NCBI GenBank assembly: GCA_943735955.1
Contig: OX030957.1
Span: 5,339,301 to 5,403,300 of the forward strand
DNA length: 64,000 nt
Direction of reading: 5' to 3'
From: Piscicola geometra
Taxonomy: Eukaryota > Annelida > Clitellata > Hirudinida > Piscicolidae
Part shown: positions 23,101 through 36,700 of the stretch, piece after piece
Position numbering within the stretch: position 1 is the first letter of the stretch
Layout: each line of letters opens with the position of its first letter
The notes under the pieces: generated by a model
Databases searched by the model: none
What the model was told of the DNA's origin: nothing
What the model saw: only the letters and a program-made list of their open reading frames with translations
Made by a program: the position numbers and the translations under genes

Positions 23101-26100
23101 CATACTTATAATAAAATTTATTAAAAACTCTATTTTTTTCCTAGAATTCATCATCTGTCAGAGTTATTTCTTGAGTAGTCTTTTGTATAAGCAAAAAAAT
23201 AAAATAATTTTCGATTCTACAATGCAGTTGTTTCCTTTTATTATTTTTTCATCTTTTCATCTCCGTATTCATGTGTGCATCTATTGCTTCACATTTTTTT
23301 CATTTTAAAGAAAATTCACACGAAAAAAACTAATTGAATTTTCATTGAGGAGGTCGAGGGATAGCTAGATGTTTAATGCTTATAAAGAAGTTTGTTATCA
23401 TAAAAAAATTATATTCTATCTTAAAGTTTCAAAAATTGCTAAAAATAAAAGTAACCATTCTAAAAAAATACCAAAAAATTACATTTCTAGCCATCAGGCA
23501 TATGACACCCTTTATACTTTGGGAAGATTCTAACGGCAATGCTGGCTGCCACTTCTATTTTAAGGCACACGTATGCACTTCTTCTTCTTCCAGCCTACTG
23601 CATTATTCCGATTTATTGCTACAATTCGCTACATTCCATGCACCATCTCTCATAAACGCAATTGTTTCTTCATTATTTTTTTTATATACATGTTTATTCT
23701 TCAACAAATGTAATTCAATCATTGCGTCATCTTTATCGAGATGATTTATATATTAATCTTATGTATTTACGTTATATTCTTTTGAGAAAATTGAACAGTC
23801 AAGAATCAAGAGATCTTTATAGTTATAAGTGAGCAATAGATGATAGATGAATATGAATTAATCTTAAATGCCACTAAAATTACAATGTTTTTTTCGCTTC
23901 AGAGACGTTGCCACTTCAAGCTAGACTCATTCAACAACAACTACACTGTCTTTTCTGCGTAGTCGAAGGAATGGTATGTATTTAGGTATCGAATGTGGGA
24001 ATTTGAGGGTGTTTGTTGTTTTTATGTTTGGAAACACATTTTCATGAGGTTTCAAAATAAAGCGCATTAGACTCTAGGTAGCTATGCGAAGGGTGGTGGT
24101 GTGTTTGTTATTGTGTGGTATGTGTGGAGCAGGATCTCGAAGAATCTCTTTAATGCGCAAGCGTCGGTGAGGAGAAAAAAGGAAGAGAGATTTGGAATGT
24201 CAGGATAAGTGATATATGCGTGCACCTATATACAGCTGCGTGCATTTGTAGCAATGTTCCTCTCAAGTATTCACCAACCAATCATACGCTGCATTTTTTT
24301 ATTCGCAGTGACACCGACGACATTATTAAAATAATTAAAATCAATAACTTTCGTTCTTTCGATCTGATAGCGCCTGTTTTTGGCTTCACGGCGGCCTTGC
24401 TTTTCATATAAAACACTCTATAACATATTCGATTCATCGGCTGTCGGATCAATATGGGTGAAAATTCAATAGAAAAAAGTTAAGGAAGAAATTAGCGATG
24501 GTGATAATGCGCGTCTGGATGAATAGATGCACTAGGGTTTATAGCTTCGTGAATGTTGTAAAAGCGAAGCAGTCACTTCTTTGTGCGCATAAACTGAGGC
24601 GTCCACAGTGTGTAGTTGAGCGTCATTTCTCATCTTCTCTCCTGGTTGCATCTCTTTGCAGGTCAGTTTTCACTCAGATATTTTTTCATTTATTCGACTG
24701 AATGTTGGTTATGTATTTTGAATATTAATTAAAACTAATTTAATTATACGACTTATCTTGAATATCAAATTTATCATTGAAAACAATCGAAGAAAACACT
24801 TTTGCTTGGGAGTTGTGTTTATCCGTAGTTAAAAACATAAAAACAATTTAAGGTAACAATGTACCCTGGTTACATATAAGTATTAGTGAGCTCGAGTATT
24901 TTAACTTTCTAACATATTTTTCACAATTTTCGTTTCCTTATCGTCAAACAACCACCGATTTAGCTTTCACAATGCTATGTAACCACCAAATTTTTCTCTT
25001 TCCGATTTCTTTTTGTTACTTTTTTTTGCTTTTTTTTATTTCACTTTTCAAAGCTTTTTTCTTTACACAGTATCATCTAACATGGAATTTTAATTGACTT
25101 TATTCAGGAAGTTTTAGATGGAAGGTATTTTTAATAGAAATTATATAAATATTTAGTGTTTGAAAGAGTTTTTCCATCAAATCATCATGTATTCAGGCAG
25201 CATGACTTACATTCGGCAGAACCTTCCGATTATCATTATTAGTCGTACTGTTATAATGGAGAATAAAAAGAATCTAATCTAATGCAATCTCTAAAATTTG
25301 TCTAGTGTTAATAAAATTGTGTTGAAAAAGGCTAGTGAGTGTAGTTTTTTAGTAATGGTAGTTTTGAATGATTTTAATGATTTAATAAAAAAATTTGAAA
25401 CTAACATGAATCACACATCTGGCTTAAAGTGTTTTAATATGATAGTTGTGGTTTAATTCAAAGTCATTCGAAGACCTTTGGTGCTTTATAAATGTATGTG
25501 TTTATAATTTTTCTAAAAAGATGAAAATTAGGCTTCAAAGACTTTTAAAAAAGTTGCACAAATTTACCATTTTTGTCGCTCCAGTAGCACATTGGCTAGA
25601 TTTTCAGAGTCATAAATATTGTTTGGTCTTGATACTTAATTGACACACAATGTATCTTTAATTTTGAGACACTGAATTAGAGACCTGTAAAACTTATTTT
25701 CTTCTTATTTCTTTTTTATTCATAGACATATACAAATATCGTATGAATCTATCTTTGTACATAATCTCAAGCAGTATTTTCTTTGGCTGGTCAAACAATT
25801 GATGACAGAAGATTTAAACTAAGTCCAGATACTATTGATTGGTTTTTTTAGGGATATTAATTCAGTTTTTTGTCGAAATTTCAAAATAAATTGATGGGTA
25901 CATTTATACTAAAGACATTGTGTTTATATAAAAAAGTGAATAGAAACAGAACGAGGATGGAACGGGGGGATGGGGTTGAACTATTCAGTGGGGATGGAAT
26001 GAGGACGGGTGAAAGTTTGTTCCCGTGCAGGCCTCTACACTGAACAGAGCCTTCAAACAGTAGAAGAAGCGAGATCAAAAACATGTACTTTATTTTAGTG

Positions 26101-29100
26101 AAAGTTCAAAAAATGAATCAATGTTATGTATTTAGAACAAGGTCATTAAAAAGTCGTTTTTATTGCTGTTGTCACTGGCTTGTTATTAGCGATAAGTGTT
26201 GCATCTAACTTTACATTCGATGTAGCAATTAAACTTCAGAGGCTATTTACTATTTCGCTACTGGTCTTCGTCCAACATTTCCAACATATAGAATGCATTG
26301 CCATAACAGCAAATGGCTCCTTTCACATTTGCGTCAATCAGTAGCCAGGCCTGCTGAATCATCGAGAGATAGAGAGAGCCTCTAACGAATTCGCTGGCAA
26401 TGATGGCAGGTTGAGTGTTTCTCCATTACTTCGTCTTATTTGCATGCGCTAGTATAACCTATATATCATGCACTAAACAGAAGTTCTATTCTTAATTCGG
26501 AATTTGGCATTTCATTCATTTATCGCCCTTGATCAAACTCTTATTTATTCATTTTGTATACTACTGCCTGTGGGAATTACTGATTACTGTGGGTATGTTT
26601 TGACTTTTTTTAATTTACCAAATAAAAATAAGAAACTCGTGAAATTTCAAATACTTTTCGAGATTGCATAAATCAATAAAAACCTTTCTGTAACATTATT
26701 GACGAACATAAATTCGCGTCGGTAATCGGTTCGATCATTTTTAAAATATTGCAATGTTATTAAAACTAGGCAATTTGCGCATATTAAACTGTATATGATC
26801 AAGAAAATATTCAATTGAAGCAAATTTAGAGTTGAAAATGTCTAATTATGTAGAGGCGTTTCTAATGTTTGTATATAAATACTTTTGGAATACATTGGTT
26901 TAAAATGGGTGGATGGCAATAGGATGGTTATCCTAAAGATTTAAATTTTAAAATCTTTGGAACTATGATGACTGAAAAGTTGAAACGATTAAATGTTGAA
27001 TTAAATCCATGACTTTAATATCATTCACTCCTATTTAAAATAAAAGCTGCTCATGTCACATAAACTTTATTAAGCCAGCAGAAAATATAAAGATGATTGA
27101 ACCAGTCTTTGAAAGACATTTAAAATGATAATAGAGGAAAGATACGAAAAAGTTGTTAACTTAATGACTGAGTTTAACTTTTTTATAAGAGCTTCACCAG
27201 GCATATATTTTAACCCACATTCTATGAAACGCCATTTAACACGGTTAATAAGAGGTTTCACAAAAAGTGCACGGCTCTGTGATTCGAGAGAAGCATCTAG
27301 ATTCTTTCTGGCGCAAGGGATGTGCATCTTGCTAAGCACCACAGAGCTGCATATGTAAATGAGGCTCATGAAAAGTATATCAAAGAGGGTCTCAAGTGAA
27401 ATTAAATTTAGCTCACTGCCTTATGCCTGCACACCACAGCTACTACACGCAACATAAACAATAACGTTTGATCATTCTGAGGCGCATCATCGTCGTCATT
27501 GTTCTTTATCATCTTCGTGCTCGTCTTCGCCCTCGTTGTCGCTAATGTGTGCTGATCATCATCAGCGTTCATCCTAGCCAAATCTCTCATCACATATATA
27601 TTTATTTTGTCAGAAGAAATCGTCTTGCAATTTTTACATTCTGCTAATTATTAACGTCTATTAATATTCTAATAAATTAAAATCACTGAAAATGAAAAAA
27701 TAAATTAAAATGATTATGATAAGATTTATTAGTAGAAAAACGGCTGAGAAACTCTTTGGGCCACTAAAGAGTCTAAAATTTAATATGCCTGCTTAAGATG
27801 CATGAGTGTGGAGATTTCAGACGTTTCTGCCAGTCTCACTTCATGAAGGAGTATCTTCAAAGTTATTCCTGCAAGAAATTCTTTTAAAACGCCCTTTCAT
27901 TAGTCTCAGCTCAGGCGTCAAATATCCTAGCCTCTCTACTGTTGAGAGAATTTACTTTTGAAATCTATTTATTCTCATGCTTTAAAAAATTCTTAATCTA
28001 TTTTGATTTTTTTTATTCATAATTGCCTTTCGAAGTTAAGATACTGAAAGATGTTTGAATAGGTTTTATAAAAATAATAGTTTTGCAATACAGCAAAATA
28101 GCAAAAAGTGAATTTTTATGCCACTTATTATCCACCTGTAAACGAGAGTATGGTACACTTGGAAAATCTGGAAAATGCATTAATATTAAAAGCTGCACTT
28201 TTCAAACATTTAAATATATGTTTTTTCAAAAATATGCCTAATTCAAAATAAGACTTTTTTATTGTCTTATTTTTCGAATCCTACAATAGGTTTAGTAAAA
28301 AAGACTTGGTGAAGGTGGCTGATAGGATTATCCAGGTTTTGTTTACACTGTATCTGCCTGAGTTATGGAAAAACTTATCGTAAATGTTCTTGATTGAGTT
28401 ATATCTTTTCTTATATCATACACTTTTATCAATTATTTCTATTTTTCACTTTTTATGAGTATTCTTAAAGTAGCATCATTGCATTTGATTCATCCAGTAA
28501 AATAATTTCTCAAAGAACATAGGCAAATATTTGTTAACTTATGGGGGAAATGTTATCTTGTGTGGAGTGGTGGTACCTTGTTGTACAGGTCTTTCAACTA
28601 CGTCGGCATACAAATCATGGCCGTGCACAAAGCTTTCACATGAATCAGAACATCAATAAAAAGACGAACACAAAAAAGTCTAAGAAATACATTTTAGAGA
28701 ATGGTTTTTAGATACGAATAAGAATATACATGTATTTATGCTCTTGTGTCTGCCCTAGCAGTGTTGATTAACGATTTGGTTTAAGCGATCGATTGATATG
28801 ATAATATGGTAGTGGCATATTTCTCCAGTCTTCGTTTTAAATTGATTTTATAACAGCTAGCCTTTGTGTACATGTTTCATACCAATATATTTTGTAGGCC
28901 ATATTTTAAAAAATAACTAAAATTAAAATTACTTTTCTAAATATTCTTGAATATGAAGAATCAATGCTTTTCAGTAATTTTATTTATTTTATATAAATAT
29001 GAAATTTATCTTTTATTTTTTTATGATGTGAAGGATGATTCGATTTCAAATATTTTTCAAGTCTTAAACAAGCCTTGTTTTCAGCAGCTCTGTACATGAT

Positions 29101-30700
29101 ATCTCGCTCAAGATGACCCAGATACACAGACATACACAAGAACATGCAAAACAAAACCCCTAGATTACTTTCTTCATAATTCACCGTGTAAATCACTCTA
29201 CGCCCGTTTGTGTGTGGGTCTATGTGTGTGACTTAGTTTTCAATATTCAGAGGAAACTACATTGCATTGTATATGAAAATCATTTATATTTATGCCTGTA
29301 CAACTGCCTATCAGAACATGTGTGTTTGTGCACATGACGGGGACTACAGGTGAAAGGCTAGACGAAAAAGTCTGGTGAAGCACACATCTTTGTTTGCGAC
29401 CATGCATTGTTAGCTGGCTGGAGTTGGTGCCAGTGCTGAGTGCTCATACGACTTCGCAATGATTCTCGGAGAATCTGGAATTTTTATTGAATTTTCTCAG
29501 TTTGGTTTTTCAACATTTTTAGTTTTTTTCTAAATGTATAAATGACTACATAACCTTAAGACCGCATTTCCTTTTAAAGAAACAATCTGAAACCATATTT
29601 GAGTACTTTTAATTACTTGTAAAAAAATATTTTTTAAATAAAGTTATAATGAGTGAGGCTAAATTAATTTATTATTAATCTTTAGTTTTTCACTCTGGAA
29701 ACCTAGTGATTGATGCATTGAGCGAATTTCCTTTTTCAAAAAATAAATAAATCTAGCAATGATGATGATTTTGATGGTGATAACGATGACGAATGTGGTG
29801 ATAAAATTGATGATGATTTACTTGTGTTTATACTTATAATTAAAATGTTCATTTAACATCATTAAGTCAGCAATTAATTCATTTAAAAACAGTCGATTCA
29901 GCCGCATCTAGAATGATGAGTGCGTAGATGCGCGTGTGTGTGTTTGAGCGTTCATTGCTGTCCTCATTATAATATCCAAGTATGCTGATTTTATGTCTTT
30001 TGAGTTTTTTGGCTCAGCACTCACGTCCTTCTGCCATCACCATGACAATGACGCGATGATATTGACGATTATTCTGACGATTATGAAGATAATGACGATC
30101 GAAAAGTCAGAAGTTTTTTAGTTAATTTATTTTTTTATAATGATCCTTGTATTGTTGAGTTAATTTATTAATTTATTTTTGTTTCAAAGTTGCTTTGGTA
30201 CAAATACAATATGCATTTGTGAAAGCTTTCAAGTGGACAAGAGCTAAGGATTATCACGTTGACGCGCACACTGTGAACACATGTATTCTTTTCATTCTTC
30301 TCTTGCTACGCATATCACCATTGTCATAGGCTTAGCTTTTTTGCTTTTTTGTTAATATTTCAGCTGTGTTAAATTATTATGATTACAACTTAAATATAAA
30401 AGAAATATCGTATGACAAATACAATAGAGTCACGATGCCCTTCTATACGACATTTGCTTTATAATCTACTACGACCCTAATTACCCTTTTGGCGTTATAT
30501 CTTTCTTCAAGAAGAGTTAAAGGTTTAGTGGTGTTGGGTAAGGTAGTCTAAAAGCACAAGGAAACACAGGCCAGCTGTCAAACAAAGCAGATCATTTTCG
30601 AACATGCACGCATTGCTCTTATTGGTGTTTAATCAACATATGAACGCCTGCAATTATAACAATTAACTTTCTATCTGCCTAACTAATAAGACCTTTCTAT
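20111..30700. other. Gene desert between semaphorin side and BAZ2-type gene
   Basis: This stretch is AT-rich. It contains scattered imperfect trinucleotide runs (for example (GAT)n-like at 29758-29815 and 30035-30105). No open frame longer than about 120 codons occurs and none shows a recognisable domain. Locally GC-richer patches (near 20410-20560, 24480-24700, 26270-26420 and 29320-29470) were read in all frames without a convincing match. Untranslated 5' exons of the BAZ2-type gene could lie in the right-hand part. Confidence 0.5.
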
Positions 30701-30767
30701 TCGCAAATGTGTTTCTCATTGATTAATCTAGTTTTTGTGTATTTCAAAATCAACATTTTCAGTTGAA

Positions 30768-30779
30768 ATGACAAGCTAA
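30768..30779 (+). promoter_or_regulatory. Possible 3-codon upstream ORF before BAZ2-type start
   Basis: ATG ACA AGC TAA ends four bases before the chosen ATG at 30784. A good acceptor (acattttcag, ending 30762) just upstream suggests that this exon begins at 30763 and follows an untranslated 5' exon. If so the mRNA carries this tiny upstream frame. The transcript start is not visible. Confidence 0.4.
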
Positions 30780-30783
30780 CAAT

Positions 30784-33700
30784 ATGGACTCTAAAAATAA
30801 AGATCGACAGAGCAAGAGTTCCAGCAAGCAACAAGCATCATTTGACTTGAACCATCTTTTGTGTGAGTTTTTTTTTAAACTTTATTTTTTCATTAAAAAT
30901 TTTTATTATTAAATTATTTGTTTTATGTTTCAAATAGTTTTATTAAGTAATTTTGTAAAAACTAATTGACTCCTTGCTTTAATATTTATATTTTTACTTC
31001 TGTATATATTCCTTATCAAACTATTGTTCGCACCATCACACCGTGCTCCCTCACTTCAATAAGCTACAAGATATGCAAGCAAAATAGCATCCGATGATTA
31101 CTTCATATATTATTGGAACGGTTTAACAACAAAACAAGAAATTTAAATTTATGAATAATCGTTTAATGTTTTTAAAGATGACTCTCAAATAAGTGAATGG
31201 AGAAAATAATTGTTAAAGTTTTCGTTGCGAGAAGTTAAATTGTTGAAATGGTTAATAAGCTCATGCTAGAAGTTTATGGTAGAAGTACCAAACTAGACAA
31301 TTTATTTGTCATTTATGAATAATTTACTTTTTTCAAAAATGGGTAGTTCCTTCTCAACTAGCACCTCCATAAAACTTTTATATAACGACATGTTTATTGG
31401 TGCAGACATAAGTTGCATAAGCTCTAACGATAATTATAATGACCAATTTGAAAAAGGGTTTTTATTGTGCAGATTATTTTACTTTGAATTTTTTTCCCAT
31501 TCTTAATTCTTTGTCTAAGCAGCACATCAGTCTTATAGATTGTAATCCAAATAACCAGTCAGTCATTTATCCTATTTTCCTAGAAGCTTTCAAGCGTTGA
31601 AAACACCTCCACCAAACTATGCAATAAAAACATTTCTTGAATTTCATTGCAAGTGATCAAGCAACGATAATGCACATAATGAGAGCGTCTATCGAGCCTG
31701 CACTTTCCTGCGCACAATGGCATGTTAATATGAAACACTTGAAAATGTTGTCAGTCTTTCTCGCTCGCTGAGAGTGTCTTGGTAATGATGGCGTGAATTT
31801 AAAAATATTTTGTTTATAGCAAAGATCTGAAAGATTCTTTAGAAACACTTAAAATTGGGTTAATCACTAGAAATGGAATTTTTAGTATTAAATCCATTAC
31901 CGTTCGTTATCTCCCCCACATTCGCCTTCCACTTACTACCCACAAATCGCCAGGCACCACTCCTTTTCCCGTCATTCCTCCTACAGCATACCCATCCCTT
32001 GGAGGCATGTTTCCAGGCCTCGCCAACCCTCTGATGCCCTTCTTCCCCTCCATGACTGACGCCTTTGGCGCCGTCAAGCCTTCTTCCTCCACCGGTTTTT
32101 ATAATTTTGGAATACATTTATTGATTTGTGTAGCGTTGATTTATATGAATTCAAAACACTTATGTTTTTTGTTTTTTTAATGATCTATTATTATTTTTTT
32201 TGCCGCTTAATTTTGATATTTTATTGATGCTTTTCCTTGAATTATTCCTTTTATAACTTACACAAGTGCCTCCAACTTCAAACTCTTTTTACGGAGAGTG
32301 ATTAGAAAGACCTATGAAAAATATTACACTAACGTTTAGCATAAACATTTTAAAGGCTATGAGCAAAACGCCATAATGTCAATAATCAAGATTACTCATG
32401 TTCTAAAGCAGAGCAGATTCGCATTAGCATTTTACAACTGAACAACCACACGCCTTCGAATAAGACTCAAAAATGTCTGAAATAACTTGTAAAGTGTTTG
32501 CATTCGTGACTTTGAGGTCAGGCACTCAATTACTGTATGTAAAAGCTAAACTGACACAGCAGTTGGTTTAAAATAGCTGCAATAATAAAACAATATGCCT
32601 TCAATACCTTAGTCGATTACATAGAACCTCAGTGTGTATCGAACAAAATATTAAGTTAAATGCCTTTCAGCACTGAATGTTGTAATAAAAACACCAAGAA
32701 TGATTGTTCGTTTGAAATATAATGCGAACCCAGTTAATAATAGTCTGAGTGGAGGAGAGAGTAAGTGAAATTTATGGCATCAATATAGATTAGGGTTTAA
32801 GTTAATTAACATATTTTGAAGTAACAATACAGCTGCTACCTATTATCATTTTGACTTGCCAGTTGGTTTTTTGATTATAAAGTGTTTTTACTTTAATTAA
32901 CTACATTTCGGTTTAATTTAAATTTTCATAAACAAATATTAATAAAATTAAAAAAAGTTATTTTTGGTAAACACTGTGTTCAAACCACCAAGGAGACGGT
33001 CAGGACTGGTGGAAAATGACGTCGGATCAGGCGAAGAGAATGGCAGAAGAGATGTCAGGCATGTATATGGGTAAGTTTTTTTTATTTCTTTTGTTTCATT
33101 CTGTTATTTTTATTCTATTTTTTGAATGAACATTTTCGTTTCTATTCCCAATATTATTGAGAGTCATACATTCCCAAAACGACAAACCAAGCAATAAACC
33201 CAGCGACTTGAGTGCACAAAATTCTCAACGGTTGTTCAAATATAATCCCACCAGGCTTGAATGGCTTGTACGGTAACAATCCACTGATGTCCTCTATGTA
33301 CCAAGCAGGCTTTCCTGGCCTCCAAGCTCCCTCCTCCCGCATCCCATCCACCCCTAGTCCAAGCATTTTTTCCCACCACAAATCCGTTAGTTCAACCCCT
33401 GACGGAGCTTCAAACAGCACCAAACAACCGTCGAATAATAGCTCGCCAGCTCCGTCTAAAGAAACCGTCACGCAACGAAGATCAGACAGTGTCAGATCGG
33501 CTAGAACCAGAACTGACAGTGAATCGAGCACTATACTTTCTCCCAAACATCCTAGTGAGACGTCGACACCCATAAAGCAGTTTAATTCATCCGAAAACCA
33601 GGGTTTGAACAAGGAATCTTCATTTATGCAGTCTCCATACATGTTTCCTTTCGGAGCCTTTGGAGGAATGCCCTTCGCAAACCAATCTATGTACTCTGAC

Positions 33701-36700
33701 TACCTGTCAACTTTCAACAGCCTCTTCAATAAATCGCAAGAGACTAACAAATCCCAGTCATTACAAAATCTAAAAAACAATGAGTTATTTCAAGCTAACA
33801 AAGAAAAATCCGACTTTGAAGCTTCCAAAAATGTATCTTTGCCTACCCACAAGGCTTACGCACCAATTCCCGGAACTGCAGCCAGAACACTCACTATTCA
33901 TGATCATCGACTTTCCAACAACAAAATAGAAGCCCCCGACAGAAACAAAAAATCTAAATCTAGCGCGAAAGTGAGTAATTTATTAAATATTTGAACTTTT
34001 TATTTTTCGCTTACAAACAATTTGTGGCAATACTTATGTGACACCATTGACTTATTTTCAGCAGTCGTCAGATCCAGTAAACAAGATGTCAGAGTATTTA
34101 AACCAGTGTCAGAAGTTGAGCACCTTCAACACAGAAGCCATTAGTCGACAGCCAGCCAAGCGAAAACCCTCAGAAAGCGTTAATTATTCACAAGACGGAG
34201 CCATCGATCTCTCCGTGAAAAAGTCACGATCTGAATCTTCACAATCTTCTCTCGAATCCAAGCAGCGTACTGCCACTTCCAAACAGATCAAACCCGAAGC
34301 TGCAGATATTCTTTCGGCCTTGGCGCAGTCTCACCAAATGCTGTCTTCTCCTGAAGCGATGAACTTCGCTGCGATGTTTCCTCAGATGTACAGCAGTTTT
34401 TTCAATGCGGTTAATCCAGCAGAGAATGAAGAAAAAAAGCCGCCTCCTCGCAAGAGTAGGAGAAAGGGTGACGGGAAAGGACGAGTTCCCAGATCCACTT
34501 TTATATCGCACCTCATCCCTTCTGAATCGAACGATCAAAGGTATCTTTCCGATAACAACAACAAAAACAACAACTACCCGGGTAGCATCAATAGTGATGG
34601 TTATTTCAAGAACTCTTCCTCTTCATCCTCTTCCGGCAGGAATGCAAACGCGATGAACAACAGCAAGTTTAATCAATTCTCCATGCCCTACCCTCAACAC
34701 AAATATGTAATTTCTTTTTGTTGCTTCCAAAACTATTTATATCTTTAGGTTTTTTCTTTAAATCTTCTTTAAAATACCTTTTTAATTATCTAAGTATTTG
34801 ATCTAATTGTTGGAGATATGCGTATAATTTGTTGGGATTTACGCCTTTAAGGTGTTTATCACTATACTTAGTGCGGTTTTAAAAAATAGAAATTTAAAAT
34901 GGTGTACTTAGATTTGATTAACTTAATTCAAATAAAACGCAGAATTGGAACAACTAAAAACATAAATTTCATTCGTAGCTTTGAAAATCTATGAATTATT
35001 GATTATACTTTAACGATTATACAAAATCTGAGATTTTTGTGTATTTAAGTTTTACATTTTGATATACAAAGTAAAATTTAAGAAAATTTTATTAACTTTT
35101 ACATATGGCCATTTAAGGACTATAAGAGCGGCTCAAAGCTTGACGGATCAGATGGCAAGTCTGAGGACTCAAAAGATTCGAAGAAGACTTCTGGCAACTC
35201 TCTCAGTGACATGATGAACTTCAGCATGCCAGAATTAAGTGAATACTGCTTGCTCAGAATTCCAATTTAATTTTAAAAAATATCATTTTAAATAAAGATA
35301 CTTTAATGTTTTTTATTTATGTTTTATGGGAGTAACTTAAATGCATTACATTTGGGCTCCGGTGGGAGTGCATTAATGAGAGCTCTTATTAACTACCTTA
35401 AATCAATCGCAGATGACATGAATTCTGATAAATCGTGGTGCAGTGAGGAGGATGCCAACACTGAAGGAGGTTTGATTGATATTGATAATTTAGAATAAAT
35501 TTAAACACTCAATGAAAGACATAATTTAGAAATGAACTTTAAAGTGTTTATTTATGTTTTTATATTAATAGGTAAGTGTTTAATTTTAAAAGAAATGAGC
35601 ATAAAAAGAAAAGAAATGTATTGCCTAATACTTGAAAATTCGACTAATCGGAACTCTGATTCGATTTTTTCATCATATTTGTACAGGTGAGTCTAAAAGC
35701 AATAGGAGTAAGGTAACTCACGACATGCACCTGTTGATGGTTCCGTTGGAGAGAGGGTGAGTTAGGAAAAAATAGTTCCTTGCTTGAAGCGGGAATAAAA
35801 ATGTCTTTTACTCAATTAATGGATGAATGATTAACAAATTAGTTGATTTTGTTTCAACATTTGAATGTTAAAACAATATTCGTTGAAAAAAAATAAAACT
35901 AAGTTCAAATGTTTTGCAGTTGGAAGAGGGAAGTGAGAGTGGACGAAGTGAAAAAGGGCAGAGTGAAGGGCAGTGTGGAATACACAAATCCCTGTGGCAT
36001 GAAAGTGCTGAACCGAAGAGAACTAGAGCAGGTAGTGTTTCGAAAAATATTATTTTTGCAATTATTACTTTTTTTAAATTAGATATTGTTGAAAACTGAA
36101 AATAAAGTGAAGATTACGTGATTTGAATGTATTAAGCATGTGTATCGAATGATCTTTCAGTATTTGGTTCTGGTGAATCCTGATAGCCTGAATCTCAGTC
36201 ACTTCTCGTTCAACCCTAACAACAAAGTAGGAACCTTCTTCGAAAAGAAAATTGAAAAGGTTAATAACTTTTTTTTTGAAGATTTAACTTAAAAATCATT
36301 TTTTTATCATTTTTAACGTAAAATACTGGAAGGTTTCATTAAATTTAAAATGCCTTGGGAAAAACTAACAATAATATCTCATTTTGAAGTGATCTCAAAT
36401 TATGTTAATGCGACGAAATAAAATCTCAATATGAACAAACCCTTATTGCTTGGTAAAAACTTGAAATTCGAATTCACTCGAGAATATATTAACAAGCACT
36501 CTTGAACAACTAACTTCTCCAACACAGGGCGCAGAAACGTATTCAGTGATGAGTAAAGAGAAGGTGACTCAAATGTTTGAAAAGGTCGAGAAGGGGGCTG
36601 ACGAGATAAAAAGAATCAAAGATGAACAACTACTGCAACAAAAATACATGCAACACTTGCAACAACATAACATGTTCAGTCACGAACAACACAACAAAAT

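Noticed and set aside
27070..27369. Overlapping sense and antisense frames of 77-99 codons
   Set aside because: No recognisable domain or splice partner, and both strands are open over the same bases, as chance allows.
33154..33642. 162-codon minus-strand frame
   Set aside because: It is antisense to conserved exon 4 of the BAZ2-type gene.
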